A DNA stretch of 64,000 bases from an uncultured Lewinella sp. GTDB lineage: Bacteria; Bacteroidota; Bacteroidia; Chitinophagales; Saprospiraceae. A program made the translations under genes and the position numbers. The notes below the pieces were generated by a model. The model saw nothing but the letters and a program-made list of their open reading frames with translations. It had not been told where the DNA came from and ran no database searches. The DNA is taken from the NCBI GenBank assembly GCA_937873655.1, contig CALMYQ010000159.1, positions 1 through 64,000 on the forward strand. The letters run 5' to 3'. Within the stretch, counting starts at the first letter, position 1. Every line of letters begins with the position of its first letter. Below, piece after piece: positions 44,253 to 54,990 of this stretch.

Positions 44253-45440
44253 TTATTTCATCATTTCATCCACAATCGCCTTTCGGAATTCCAGGAAAAC
44301 ATCCTTGAGCCCGCTGTCGGCGTCGGTTCCGTAGTTGATCAGGAGGGACAACGTGAAGTCCTGATTGGGGAAGTAGAACAGGTCGCCGGTATAGGCGAGG
44401 TCGCGCCCGCGGTGGCCCAGGCCGTATTCGTCGGGTGAACGGTCATAGAAATCCTTGCGGATCGTAACGCCGTATCCTTCCTGATCAGGAATATCCTCTG
44501 CAGAGATCCTCGTCATTTCCTGAAGGGAGGACGCTGCCAGCACGGTTTTGTCCCGCAGGAGGGCTTCGATAAAATGCTGAAGGTCAAAAACCGTGGAATA
44601 AATGCCGCCGTAACCGTTTCCGCTGCCTGTATTGAAGTTGGACATATTCACAATCGTACCGTTGTTGTACAGATCGTAATAGCCCTGGGCTACGAAATCA
44701 GGTAGCGGATCGTGCCAGTGGTAGTACGTATGCTCAAGCCCCAACGGACGGATCACCTTGTCGCGAAGCAGGTCAGCGTGATTTTGACCGGTTGCCCCTT
44801 CAATCGCCATGATCGCCAGCAACAGGTTGGTATTGGAATACTCCAGCTGGGTTCCGGGTTCAAATACAGCATCTACCCTGTACACATAAGTGATCAGGTC
44901 TTCCGGTGTCCAGAACCGGGCAGGATCATTGAGGACAGCCAGATAAAAACTGTTCTGATCGATCAGATCCGGAATGCCTGAGGTGTGGTTGAGCAACTGC
45001 CGGATCGTCACCTTTTCCGCATTGGCCACCTTCCGGGTATATTTGGATGCAACGTACCGGGTAAGGGGGGCGTCGAGGTCAAAACGATCTTCTTCCACCA
45101 GTTTCATAACCAGGGTCCCGATAAAGATCTTGGTTATGCTGGCTGCTTTGGAAACATGACAAGGCTGCATGGGAATCTGCCGGTCGATATCGGCCATACC
45201 GGAAGCGCCGTACCAGACGCCGCCGTCGTCCCGGATCAGGATGGCAATTCCGGGTAATCCCCCGGCAGTATACTGGTCAATGATCGATCGATAGATCGCA
45301 GCTTTGGGATGCTCATCCGGCGATGGCGCCGATACCGTACAGGCAACGGTCGGCCGGATCGGATCCTTCTGACAACTCCATATCAACAGGAGCATCACGG
45401 CAAAACCGGCCCCGGCCATCCATTTGAATAGCGTTCTCAT
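44253..45440 (-). CDS. Serine hydrolase lipoprotein (class C beta-lactamase family)
   Basis: 395 aa. Lipoprotein signal (…LLLIWSC, Cys23). Penicillin-binding fold motifs: SITK (Ser101-Lys104), YSN (201-203) and a late HRG (…YGLGHRGRDLAY) in the place of the KTG/HxG triad. Family members are D-alanyl or D-amino-acid peptidases, esterases or beta-lactamase-like proteins; the lipid anchor and lack of resistance features favour a peptidase or esterase. The start overlaps the stop of the barrel-protein gene by 4 bp (ATGA), so the two are translationally coupled. Confidence 0.85.
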   Translation of the reverse strand: MRTLFKWMAGAGFAVMLLLIWSCQKDPIRPTVACTVSAPSPDEHPKAAIYRSIIDQYTAGGLPGIAILIRDDGGVWYGASGMADIDRQIPMQPCHVSKAASITKIFIGTLVMKLVEEDRFDLDAPLTRYVASKYTRKVANAEKVTIRQLLNHTSGIPDLIDQNSFYLAVLNDPARFWTPEDLITYVYRVDAVFEPGTQLEYSNTNLLLAIMAIEGATGQNHADLLRDKVIRPLGLEHTYYHWHDPLPDFVAQGYYDLYNNGTIVNMSNFNTGSGNGYGGIYSTVFDLQHFIEALLRDKTVLAASSLQEMTRISAEDIPDQEGYGVTIRKDFYDRSPDEYGLGHRGRDLAYTGDLFYFPNQDFTLSLLINYGTDADSGLKDVFLEFRKAIVDEMMK

Positions 45441-46057
45441 GGTACTTGGTTTTGTTTAAAAAATGGAACCGATACCCCGAAATGAAGCGCCGAATTAGGC
45501 AAAACGGGCACATACTCCTTCACGAAGGGCATCTGCAGGTAAACCTGATATGCCAGAAACAGCCGTAGATTTCCCATGCTTTGGAAAGTGTACCCGCCTC
45601 CAAGACTCAGACTGACCATAGCCTGGGGCCGGCCGATGGAAGCGTGCCGGACGTAAGTTCCGTTTTCCGAAAACTCGAAGACCTGGGCCGCCGGAATGCT
45701 GTGCAGGTAGCCCGCTCCCAGGCGGGATTCCAGATCAGCCGATGCCCCGAAATGATACCGGTAGCCTGCCTCGCTGTACAACTGAATGCCGTGTTGCACA
45801 TATCGATGGTAAAAATACCCCATCCGCACCGTTTGAAACCATTCGTTCTTCGGATGACGGTTATACCTGAATTCCGTACCGACCGAAAACCCAGGGTGGG
45901 CCGGGACGCCCCATACGCCCAACACTCCGGCGCCGGGCAGGAGCGTGGCATGATTAAAAACGGTAATGGAAACCGGACGCAGACTTCCTGCTGTTGATTG
46001 TGCACCCAGCGACGCAGCGACCATAGCCCAGATGATCGCAGCAAGCCATTTATTCAT
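45437..46057 (-). CDS. Putative outer-membrane beta-barrel protein
   Basis: 206 aa from ATG at 46057, with a signal peptide (MNKWLAAIIWAMVAASLGAQ). The mature part alternates aromatic and polar residues in strands (FSVGTEFRYNRH, VRMGYFYHRYVQHGIQLYSE, AGYRYHFG, LFLAYQVYLQMPF), as in small 8-stranded barrels, and ends …SALHFGVSVPFF. No named family recognised. An ATG at 46099 would give a start without a signal peptide at the N-terminus and is less likely. Coupled to the serine hydrolase downstream. Confidence 0.65.
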   Translation of the reverse strand: MNKWLAAIIWAMVAASLGAQSTAGSLRPVSITVFNHATLLPGAGVLGVWGVPAHPGFSVGTEFRYNRHPKNEWFQTVRMGYFYHRYVQHGIQLYSEAGYRYHFGASADLESRLGAGYLHSIPAAQVFEFSENGTYVRHASIGRPQAMVSLSLGGGYTFQSMGNLRLFLAYQVYLQMPFVKEYVPVLPNSALHFGVSVPFFKQNQVP

Positions 46058-46379
46058 CTTTCCCGCCTTCATAACTCTGTTGGAATAATGGAAGATCAAT
46101 TTGCAGAATTCTACCCCGTTTTCAAATGATCCAAATCAACCTGAATAGTGATTGCCATTTCCGGCCCAGCGAACGAGTGGGGTAACAATCCAGCCCCCGG
46201 ACGGATATATTCATGAAGGCGGGAAGTCAAAAAAGAGAAATTTTTATAAATTATAAATAAATCAATATATCTTTTGAAACTTCTTTTAAGTGTCGCCGTA
46301 AAGACAGTTTGAAATCAGGACAACAGATTGGATTTTTACCTCTTCTGGTTGCTAATGGAATTGAAACAACAAATTTCCT
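46058..46379. other. Divergent intergenic region, mostly AT-rich
   Basis: It separates the barrel/serine-hydrolase operon (minus) from the cytochrome c peroxidase (plus). The stretch 46240-46280 is strongly AT-rich and includes TATCTTTTG at 46268-46276, a possible -7 box, but without a matching -33. I see no gene, RNA or long repeat. Confidence 0.4.
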
Positions 46380-47696
46380 ATGAAAACAACTATTACAATT
46401 TTGTGCTTTTCTCTGCTGCTCGTCTGGGGGTGCAAACACGAGAGCTTTGATCCTATCGACAATGATCTATCCCTGGCTATCGGCAATAAGGAGCGCTATA
46501 TCCTTCCCGACAGCAAGGATTACGCCAATATCCCGCAATCAGCTGCCAATCCGCTGACAAATGAAAAGGTCGAACTGGGCAAATTGCTTTTTTTCGAGCC
46601 GGCATTCGGCATTGAGAACAAGTACCCCGAAGGAAAGAATACCTTTTCCTGCGGATCCTGCCATGTGCCTTCGTCGGGTTTTCGCCCCGGAAGGTCGCAG
46701 GGTATCGCCGATGGCGGCAGCGGCTTCGGCTTTCACGGCGAGGCGCGGTTTAAAAACCCCGTGTACCCCGAGGACTCCATCGACGCCCAGGGGGCAAGGC
46801 CGCTGTCGGTATTGAACGTGGCCTTTGTCACCAATTCCATGTGGAACGGTTCGTTCGGCTCCGATGGCGTCAATGCCGGAACCGAGGACAAATGGGGCGT
46901 CTTTGACCCCGGTACGGCCATCAACCACCAGCACCTGGGCAACCTGGAAGGGCAGAACATCGAGGGGTTGAAGACTCACCGCCTGAACTATTCTCAGGCA
47001 TTGGCCGAACAATACGGTTACAAGGATATGTTCGACGCCGCATTCCCGGATGTGCCCGAAACGGAAAGATACAGCCGCAAAACCGCCAGTTTTGCCATCT
47101 CCGCCTATATCCGGTCGCTGACCACGACCGAAGCGCCGTTCCAGCGCTGGCTGAAAGGCGATGACAACGCCATGTCCGAACAGCAGAAGCGCGGCGCCAT
47201 CCTGTTTTTTGAAAAGCTCAATTGCGACGGTTGCCATTTCGAAGCCAATCTGGGTTCCAATACGTTTGCCGCACTGGGCGTGAACGACCTGTTCGAGGTC
47301 GGCGGGCTGAAAACCTCCATCAACGACCGCAGAAACCTGGGCCGCGGCGGCTTTACCGGCGAAGAGCGCGATATGTACAAGTTCCGGGTTCCGCAGCTGT
47401 ACAACCTCGGCGACAGCGGTCCCTATTTCCACGGCGCCAGCAAGCAAACGCTGGAAGAAGTGGTGCGCTACTTCAATGACGGTATCCCCGAAAACAGCCG
47501 GGTTCCGCAATCGCAACTCCACCCCTTCCTGCGCCCCCTCCAGATGACCGAACAGGAGATCAACGACCTGACCGAATTCCTGCAGGAAGGCCTCCGGGAC
47601 CCCAACCTCGATCGCTTCGTTCCCGAACGGATGCTCTCCGGAATGTGCTTCCCGAACAATGACCAGGAGTCGAAGGAGGATATGGGGTGTAATTGA
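46380..47696 (+). CDS. Di-heme cytochrome c peroxidase (MauG family) lipoprotein
   Basis: 438 aa. Lipoprotein signal (…SLLLVWGC, Cys18). Two c-type heme sites: CGSCH (91-95) and CDGCH (282-286). ELGKLLFFEPAFG (65-77) is the classical family entry, and FRVPQLYNLGDSGPYFHGAS with HPFL and DLTEFLQEGL closes the second heme domain. Such proteins reduce hydrogen peroxide in the periplasm or catalyse MauG-type oxidations, and many Bacteroidota versions are membrane-anchored, as here. No MbnH/MauA-type partner is adjacent. Confidence 0.9.
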   Translation: MKTTITILCFSLLLVWGCKHESFDPIDNDLSLAIGNKERYILPDSKDYANIPQSAANPLTNEKVELGKLLFFEPAFGIENKYPEGKNTFSCGSCHVPSSGFRPGRSQGIADGGSGFGFHGEARFKNPVYPEDSIDAQGARPLSVLNVAFVTNSMWNGSFGSDGVNAGTEDKWGVFDPGTAINHQHLGNLEGQNIEGLKTHRLNYSQALAEQYGYKDMFDAAFPDVPETERYSRKTASFAISAYIRSLTTTEAPFQRWLKGDDNAMSEQQKRGAILFFEKLNCDGCHFEANLGSNTFAALGVNDLFEVGGLKTSINDRRNLGRGGFTGEERDMYKFRVPQLYNLGDSGPYFHGASKQTLEEVVRYFNDGIPENSRVPQSQLHPFLRPLQMTEQEINDLTEFLQEGLRDPNLDRFVPERMLSGMCFPNNDQESKEDMGCN

Positions 47697-47737
47697 TGCG
47701 ATGGACCGTGGGCTGCTGCCCGCGTTGTAATGGCGGG

Positions 47738-47768
47738 GGCAGGAAGGCGCCAATTGCTCCTTCCTGCC
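47738..47768. terminator. Bidirectional hairpin between convergent genes
   Basis: GGCAGGAAGG (47738-47747) and CCTTCCTGCC (47759-47768) form a perfect 10-bp stem with an 11-base loop. It lies between the stop of the peroxidase and the stop of permease 13 and could end transcription from both sides. Confidence 0.6.
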
Positions 47769-47770
47769 AA

Positions 47771-50190
47771 TCATTCCGTTTTCAGGGAGTTAACCGGATT
47801 CATCAGGGCAGACATGATTGCGTGGTAGCTTACCGTCGCCAGGGCGATCAAACCCGTTCCCAGGCAGGCAACGGCAAAGATCCACCAATCCATCTCTGTG
47901 CGATAAGCAAAATCCTGCAGCCATTTGCTCATGATCCAGAAAGCAACTGGAATGGCCAGAACGCAGGCGATCAGGACCAACTTCATAAAATCCCTGGAAA
48001 GCAACCACGCGATCTGATTTTCCGAGGCACCCAGCACCTTGCGTACGCCGATCTCCTTTTTGCGTTGTTCGGCGGTAAAAGTAGCCAGACCAAACAGCCC
48101 CAGGCAGGATACGAAAATGGTCAATAAGGAAAAATAGCTGAGAATCTGACCACTTGTCTGTTCTTTCAAATAGGTTTGCCGCAGCAATTCGTCAACAAAA
48201 TCGTAGTTAAACGGTTCGTCGGGTTTAAATGTATTCCATTTTTCCTTTAACCTCGTTATCAGGCCGCTGATGTCAGATGTTCTTGCCTTAATCGTAAGGC
48301 CGGAGCTTTCTTCCAATACCATCAGCAACGGGGTTATCGGTTCGTGCAGCGATTTAAAATGAAAATCGGCGACCACGCCGATCACCTGATACACTACTTT
48401 TTTGCCGTTGTTGTCCTTGAACCGGGTAATGGTATGCCCCAGGGCTTCATTTCCCCAACCGAAAGCTTTGGCGGCAGCTTCATTGATGATAATAGCGGTG
48501 CTATCGGACGGGAGATCTTTTGAAAAATTCCTTCCCGCTGCCATTTCCATACCGTAGGTTGGAATGTATTGGTCGTCTACGTGGTATTCGAGGGTCCTCA
48601 TCAATTCCGATTCATTGCCGTCGGGAAAAGCCAGTGAGTTGTTGGAATCCGAATATCCTGCAGGCCGGTAACCCGAAGCGGTAACGTTCAACACCAGGGG
48701 GTCATTCATGATCTGTTTGCGAAATACATCTTCCTGCTGACCCAGCATCCAGGTATCGGGCAAAACGAGCAACTGGTCGGTGTTATAACCCAATTTCTTA
48801 TGTTGAATATAGGAAAGCTGCCGGTAGACCACAACCGTGCCTACGATCATGACCGTAGATATAAAAAACTGAAAGACCACCAGCCCGTTCCGCAAACCAG
48901 CACTTTTATTGTTGCCCATGAATTTTCCCTTCAATACCGTTACAGGCTTAAAGGAAGAGAGAAAGAAGGCGGGGTAAATCCCTGCCACCAGGCCCACCGT
49001 CAGCCCCAGTGCCAGTAGCCCGAGGAACAGCAGCGGATCTGTACGAAGACTGAAACTCAGGTTTTTGCCGGCCAGCTGATTGAATGAAGGCAAGGCGGTT
49101 TTTACCAGGGCTGCCGCACCTGACAGGGCGATGAATGTGAGCAGTACGGATTCGGTCAGAAACTGTCCCATCAATTGGGATTTGAAGGACCCGACCACTT
49201 TTCGGATTCCGACCTCTCCCGCCCGCTTGGCTGCACTGGCGGTTGTCAGGTTTATAAAATTTATGCATGCAATAATCAGCATAAAAAGAGCGACGGCCCC
49301 GAAAATGTACACGTACCTGATATCACCACCCGGTTCAAGGTCAAAGTTGACATCGGAATGCAGATGGATATCTGTCAAGGGCTGAAGGAAAAGCCCTATT
49401 TTATTTCCCTTGCTCAGGAATTGATCGAGGGTGACTCCCATGGCATTATAGATCTGCGGCCCCATGTACTTTTTGACCACCTCCGGAAGTTTGGCCTCCA
49501 GCTCCTTGTAATCAAAGCCTTTGCGCAATACCAGGTAGGTATAAAATTCCGATTGCATCCAACTCGGTTTCCTGGCTTCTTCAAATCCCGTCATTGAACC
49601 AAAAAGATCAAAGTGGAAATGGGAATTTTCCGGCACCTTGTCAATGACGCCCGTAACCTTGAAAGATTGATTCCAATCCTTAAAATTCAAAACTTTACCA
49701 ATGGGGTCTTCTTTCTCAAAATACAGGTCGGCCATCTTGCGGGAAATAACTACCGTGTTGGGTTCCGCCAGCGCCGTTTGAGGGTTTCCTTCCAGCAAAG
49801 GAAGGTAAACACCTGAAAGAAATTGGGATCAACGAAGGCAAAACGCCCTTCTTTAGAGGTTATTTCGCCGACATTCACCTTCGGCCGGCCGTATTGCCTG
49901 ATCCGGGTGGCTTCCGCTACCTCGGGATAATCGTTGAGCAGCACTTGGGCGGTGGGAGGCATCACGTTCGCTTCGTTGACCTTCCCGCCGTCAATATCGG
50001 CTTTGAATACCACCCTGACCATGCGGTCCGCCTTTTCATTGAACCGGTCATAGCTCAATTCATCCCGGACAAACAGCAAAATGATCAGAAAGGTGGCCAA
50101 CCCGACAGCAAGGCCTCCGATATTGATCAAAGAATGAAGCCTGTTCTTCAGCAGGTTACGCAAGGCAATTTTGAAATAATTCCTGATCAT
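47771..50190 (-). CDS. Permease 13: MacB/FtsX-type permease with one-base frameshift
   Basis: From ATG at 50190 (MIRNYFKIALRNLLKNRLHS) the frame runs to FFQVFTF and then shifts at 49800-49802. Inserting one C would restore FTFPLLEGNPQTALAEP, matching the FPLLEGxPxTAL block of its paralogues and giving about 806 aa. The rest is complete: ADFHFKSLHEPITPLLM, ACINFINLTTASAAKRAGEV, KEIGVRKVLGASENQIAWLL, tail NPVNSLKTE. It is last in its operon. Either the gene has recently broken or one base is missing from the assembly; otherwise there is no sign of decay. Confidence 0.82.
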
Positions 50191-50199
50191 CTTTTATTT

Positions 50200-52569
50200 T
50201 TATTCGTTTCTTAAGCTTTCCACCGGATTGGCTAAAGCTGCTTTTACTGCCTGCAACCCAATCGTCAAAAAGGCAATAACCATGGCCAGCAATCCGGCTC
50301 CGGCAGCCGTGACCAGGAAAGTGGTCCAGCCGTTGTTGATCCGGTAAGCAAAATTACCCAGCCAATTGTCCATGACGATCCATGCCAGAGGCGCTGCTGC
50401 CAGCAGTGCAATGAGGACCAGTTTTAAAAAGTCCTTTGAAAGCAAGCCGACAATCCCGCTCACGCTGGCCCCAAGGACCTTGCGAACGCCGATTTCCTTG
50501 GTCCGGCGCGCAGCCGAAAAGGCAGCCAGGCCGAAAAGCCCCAAACACGCGATCAGGATGGCCAAAAAGGAAAAAGAAGTGATCATGGCCAGCAGGCGCG
50601 ATTCGCTTTGGTACAACCGGTGCACACTTTCATCCAGAAAGAAATATTCGAACGGGCGGCCTGGGTCCAGGATCTCCCATTGTCGGGTGATACCCGACAA
50701 AACAGCGTCGGCGTCTTTTTCCCGGATATCCAGCGAAATGAAGCTATGAATGCTGTTGCCGGGAGAGCGATAGAAATGCAACACAGGCTCAACCTCATTC
50801 TGGAGAGACTGGAAATTGTAGTCGGCAGCCAGTCCGATGACATTGAAACGCCTGCTGCCTTTCACCAGGACCTTGTCCTTAATCGACGTCCAGCCGAAAG
50901 CCTTCATCGCCGATTCGTTGATGATTACGGATTCCAGGCTGTCCCTGTTTGATTGGTGTTCGAATGCCCGGCCCTCCTTCAATTGGATCCCGAATGTCCG
51001 AAAATAATCCGCATCGGTAAAGCATTGCCGCAACCTGAGCGGGTCGCCTTCCCAGTCGGCGGGGCGGGCAAAAGTAAACCAGTCGTCCCAGTTGCTCGGG
51101 ATATGGGTGGAGGAAGTGATCCCGTTAACCCCTGGCAGGCGGCTGATCTCTTCCCGGAAGGTCTCCAGTCGGATATTGGCCTCTTCCTGACTTTCAAAAT
51201 CGTTCAGTGCAACCGGCAGGACTACCGTATTTCCCGGTTGAAAAGTCATGTCGGCATTTATCATGAAGCGGAGTTGCCGCCAGACCGTCAGACTTCCGAT
51301 AATCAGTAAAATGGAGATGCCGAACTGCAACACAACCAGGCCGGCGCGCAGGTTCCTGCCGGAGAGATGGTGGGCAAACCGGCCGCTCAGCGCCTCAAGG
51401 GGTTTGAAACCCGACAGGAAAAATGCAGGATAACTTCCCGAAAACAGAGCCAATACTACTCCCATGGCCGAAACAAGAGCCAGGTGGAAGCCATAGTTTC
51501 CCGCACCGTAACCAAGCCGGATATCGAACCAGGTATTGACATAGGGCAACAGGACCTCTGCGCCGAAGAACCCGATAACAAGCGCCAGGAAGGTGAGGAC
51601 CAATGATTCCCCCAGAAATTGTGTGGCCAGGTGGTTGCGTCGCGCCCCCAATACCTTCCGCATCCCCACCTCCCGGGCTCTTTCCATGGAACGGGCCGTT
51701 GCCAGGTTCATAAAGTTGATGGAGGCAATCAGTAGAATACCGACAGCTACCCATAACAACAAGTAAGCGTACCGGCTGTTATGGTTCAATTCGTTGTACA
51801 TTTCCGGTAAGGCCAATAACTTCAGGTTGAGCCGGTCCGCCTCATTTTCGCTGAAATGTTGGTCGATGAAATCCGGGAATTTTGCCGCCAGGGCATCCGC
51901 CTCACTCCGGTCTTTCAAGCGGATATAAGTAGACAGAAAGGATTGATTCCACGCCTCCCTCAGGTTCTCATAGCCCGGCAGGTTCTCCATACGCAACAAC
52001 AGGTCGAAATGCATGGAAGAATTGCCGGGAATGGGCTTTAACACCCCCGCTACGGTCAGTTCAAGGTCGCTGCCGATCCGGATGGTCTTGCCTTCGGGAA
52101 ACTGCTCACCGAAGTACTTTCCTGCCAACGCCTCGGAGATAAAGACCGAATTCCGGTCCAGATTGCCGCGGCCGGCAGCCGGCGGAAAAGTGAAAACATC
52201 CAGGAAACTGCTGTCCGCGTAAGCTGCCTGTTCGCGAAAACGACGGTTGCCGATCGTCACCCAGGCGGGGTCCTCAAAATACCGGCTGCCGGACCTGATC
52301 TCGGGAAAATACGCCTTCAGCCGGTCCAGAAAGGGCGCCCAGGTATCGTAGGAAGTCTGTACTCCTGTCGGCGTGATGCGCTCCTTGTACACCAGAAAAA
52401 TGTCATCCGCATTTTGGTGAAAACGGTCGTAGCTCAGTTCAAATCTCACATACAGAAAGATGACAAAGGCAGCCGTGATGCCGAGTGACAATCCGAAAAT
52501 ATTGAGCAGGGAGTGGCCCTTCCTTTTGGTGAGGTTGCGCAAAGCAATGAGGAGGTAATTCCTGAACAT
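50200..52569 (-). CDS. Permease 14: MacB/FtsX-type permease
   Basis: 789 aa from ATG at 52569 (MFRNYLLIALRNLTKRKGHS). It starts 3 bp after the stop of permease 15. The usual FPLLEGDPKTAL block of the first core domain is replaced by FPPAAGRGNLDRNSVFISE, so that loop is shortened. The second core domain has ADYNFQSLQNEVEPVLHFY. Landmarks ASINFMNLATARSMERAREV and KEIGVRKVLGASVSGIVGLL; tail NPVESLRNE. Confidence 0.87.
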   Translation of the reverse strand: MFRNYLLIALRNLTKRKGHSLLNIFGLSLGITAAFVIFLYVRFELSYDRFHQNADDIFLVYKERITPTGVQTSYDTWAPFLDRLKAYFPEIRSGSRYFEDPAWVTIGNRRFREQAAYADSSFLDVFTFPPAAGRGNLDRNSVFISEALAGKYFGEQFPEGKTIRIGSDLELTVAGVLKPIPGNSSMHFDLLLRMENLPGYENLREAWNQSFLSTYIRLKDRSEADALAAKFPDFIDQHFSENEADRLNLKLLALPEMYNELNHNSRYAYLLLWVAVGILLIASINFMNLATARSMERAREVGMRKVLGARRNHLATQFLGESLVLTFLALVIGFFGAEVLLPYVNTWFDIRLGYGAGNYGFHLALVSAMGVVLALFSGSYPAFFLSGFKPLEALSGRFAHHLSGRNLRAGLVVLQFGISILLIIGSLTVWRQLRFMINADMTFQPGNTVVLPVALNDFESQEEANIRLETFREEISRLPGVNGITSSTHIPSNWDDWFTFARPADWEGDPLRLRQCFTDADYFRTFGIQLKEGRAFEHQSNRDSLESVIINESAMKAFGWTSIKDKVLVKGSRRFNVIGLAADYNFQSLQNEVEPVLHFYRSPGNSIHSFISLDIREKDADAVLSGITRQWEILDPGRPFEYFFLDESVHRLYQSESRLLAMITSFSFLAILIACLGLFGLAAFSAARRTKEIGVRKVLGASVSGIVGLLSKDFLKLVLIALLAAAPLAWIVMDNWLGNFAYRINNGWTTFLVTAAGAGLLAMVIAFLTIGLQAVKAALANPVESLRNE

Positions 52570-52572
52570 AGG

Positions 52573-54972
52573 TTATTCATTTTTGAGGGAGTCAACGGGA
52601 TTGGCATGCGCTGCTGCAATGCCCTGAAGGCCCACGGTCGCGAGGGTTATCAGCCCGGCAATCGCGCCGGCGCCCAGTGCGATCAGCGCAAAGGACCAGA
52701 CCGGCAGATCGATCCGGTAAGCAAAATCCCGGAGCCAGTTTTGGGTAAAGTACCAGGCCGGCGGTGCAGCCACGATCACGGCGATCAGCACCAACCGGAT
52801 AAAATCCCTGGAAAACAACGCCACGATGCTGCCTGGCGTCGCACCGAGAACTTTCCGGATGCCGATCTCCCGGACGCGCCGGGAAACCGCGATGGCAGTA
52901 AGTCCGAACAAGCCGATGCACGATATGAAAACGGCCAGCAGGGTAAAAGCGGTAAAAATGGAAGAGAACCGCCGCTCGGCATCGTATTGCAGGGCCAGCC
53001 GCTCGTCCATGAAGGTAAATTGAAAGGGCAGCCCGGCGGTTGCGGCCGTCCAGGACTGCTGCACCTGCTGTACGAATGCCGGCAGGTTTGCCGCCTTGTA
53101 TTGCACCGTGACCTTTTCAAAGAGATCGGGGTGCATTTGGAACGTCACGGGGCTGATCCGGTCGCGAAGGGAATGCTGGTGGTAATCCCGGACCACGCCA
53201 ATCACTGTTCCGGACCAATCCCATTGCCTGAATCGCCGGCCGATGATATCTTCCGGAGCGGCAAAGCCGAGCTGTTGCACGGCGGTTTCATTCAGGATAA
53301 GGGAAGAGGTCGTGTCCGTAGCCAGTTCTCCCGAGAAATTCCGGCCGGCTATCAGATCCAGTCCGTACACGTTCAGAAAGCCGGCATCCGCCAGCGTAAG
53401 TTCCATTTCCGCGGACCTTTCTTCGCCGTTGATATCCTGGACCGCTGTATACACCCCGTGGGCGTATTCGGTCGGGACATGCGACGAAAAAGTCACCGAC
53501 CTGACGCCGGGTATTTTTTGCAGTTCGGTTTTGAGGGCGTCCACCGACAGCGGCAATTGGGTTGTCCCGCCGAAATTGATCACCATTTTTTCTTCCCGGT
53601 CAAAACCAAGGCCCTGCCGGTTGAGAAAGGCATACTGGCGCCAGATGACAAAAGTGCTGATCGCCAGTCCGATTGAAATGATGAACTGTGTGCCCGTCAG
53701 CAACCTTCGCAGGGTGATGCCGCCCATTTCCACCCGGTCTCCGTGAAATAACCGGATCAACGTCCACCGGGAAACCACCACGGAGGGATAAGCCCCCGCC
53801 AACAGCCCGATCAATAACAGGGCCCCGGACAGTACAAGCCCAAAGCCGGCAGGAGACAGGAAGTCAAGGGTCAGTTCATGCCCCGTCAGCCGTCCGAACC
53901 AGGGCAGCATCAGCTTTGCAGCCAGCACGGAGCAGGCGATCGAGGCCGCCGCCAGCAAGGTGCTTTCTGACAGGAATTGCGCCGAGATCTGCCGGCCCCG
54001 GGCGCCGAAGGTTTTCCGTACGCCGATCTCGCGGGTTCTGCCTGCGTACAGGGCGGTTGCCAGGTTGACATAGTTGAAGAGCGCCATGAAAAGGATGAAT
54101 ACCCCGGTCAGCGACAACAGCAGCAGTTGTTTCCGGTTGCCCTTGGGCTTCAGTTCTCCCAATCGCGGCGGATTGAAATGGATCGCCAACAGGAATTCCA
54201 GGCTCAGTTTCATCTCCTCGCCCTGTTGTTCTTCTGGCATCCGGGTCTTCAGCCAGCCGGCTAATTTCTCGTTGACGGCCTTGTAATCGGTGTTTTCTGC
54301 CAGCAATATATAGGTCGGCGCACTGGTCCAGCCCCAGTTGGTTTCGGCAGGCGGTCTTTCCCGCGCCCAGGTCGCCCAGGAGATCAGCGCGTCAAAGCCG
54401 ATCTGGGAGTTGCCGGGCGGATCGGCGGCCATACCGGATACGGTGTACGGATGGCCTTCAATGGTGAGTTCGGCGCCGATAGGGTCCGCGTCGCCAAAGT
54501 ATTTTGCAGCCAGTTTTTTTGTAATGACAACCTGGTCCGGGCGGCCCAGAGCTTTTTTGGCATCTCCTTCCAGCAGCTCAAAATCAAACAAGTCGAAAAA
54601 AGTCGAATCGGCGTACAGGATATTCTTTTCAAAATACGCGAGGTTGCCCTGTCTGACGGTGAGATCCCGCCCAGGCATGGCCAGGCGGACGAAATTTTCC
54701 ACTTCAGGGAAATCAGCTGCCATGGCAGGCGCCATAGCTCCGGACGCCAGTGCGAGCTCGAGCTGCTGCCCCGGCATGATCAGATCGACATTCAACCGGC
54801 AGATCCGGTCGGCCTTACTGTGAAAATGGTCGAACCGGAATTCGTTCATCAGATAAACCCCCAGCAGCATGCAGGTGGTCAAGGCCAGGGTCAGCCCGAA
54901 CAGGTGGATCAAGGTGAATGTCCGGTTTTTGACCAGACTCCGCCAGGCAGCCAGGAAGTAATGTCGGATCAT
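52573..54972 (-). CDS. Permease 15: MacB/FtsX-type permease
   Basis: 799 aa from ATG at 54972 (MIRHYFLAAWRSLVKNRTFT). The helix-2 signature is unusual: ALFNYVNLATALYAGRTREI, then GVRKTFGARGRQISAQF. The second core domain has RDYHQHSLRDRISPVTFQMH. The C-terminal FtsX motif is VREIGIRKVLGATPGSIVAL, with a VSRR rather than EQRT lead-in. Tail NPVDSLKNE. It follows permease 16 by 18 bp. Confidence 0.86.
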   Translation of the reverse strand: MIRHYFLAAWRSLVKNRTFTLIHLFGLTLALTTCMLLGVYLMNEFRFDHFHSKADRICRLNVDLIMPGQQLELALASGAMAPAMAADFPEVENFVRLAMPGRDLTVRQGNLAYFEKNILYADSTFFDLFDFELLEGDAKKALGRPDQVVITKKLAAKYFGDADPIGAELTIEGHPYTVSGMAADPPGNSQIGFDALISWATWARERPPAETNWGWTSAPTYILLAENTDYKAVNEKLAGWLKTRMPEEQQGEEMKLSLEFLLAIHFNPPRLGELKPKGNRKQLLLLSLTGVFILFMALFNYVNLATALYAGRTREIGVRKTFGARGRQISAQFLSESTLLAAASIACSVLAAKLMLPWFGRLTGHELTLDFLSPAGFGLVLSGALLLIGLLAGAYPSVVVSRWTLIRLFHGDRVEMGGITLRRLLTGTQFIISIGLAISTFVIWRQYAFLNRQGLGFDREEKMVINFGGTTQLPLSVDALKTELQKIPGVRSVTFSSHVPTEYAHGVYTAVQDINGEERSAEMELTLADAGFLNVYGLDLIAGRNFSGELATDTTSSLILNETAVQQLGFAAPEDIIGRRFRQWDWSGTVIGVVRDYHQHSLRDRISPVTFQMHPDLFEKVTVQYKAANLPAFVQQVQQSWTAATAGLPFQFTFMDERLALQYDAERRFSSIFTAFTLLAVFISCIGLFGLTAIAVSRRVREIGIRKVLGATPGSIVALFSRDFIRLVLIAVIVAAPPAWYFTQNWLRDFAYRIDLPVWSFALIALGAGAIAGLITLATVGLQGIAAAHANPVDSLKNE

Positions 54973-54990
54973 CGGGTGATATTTATATTT

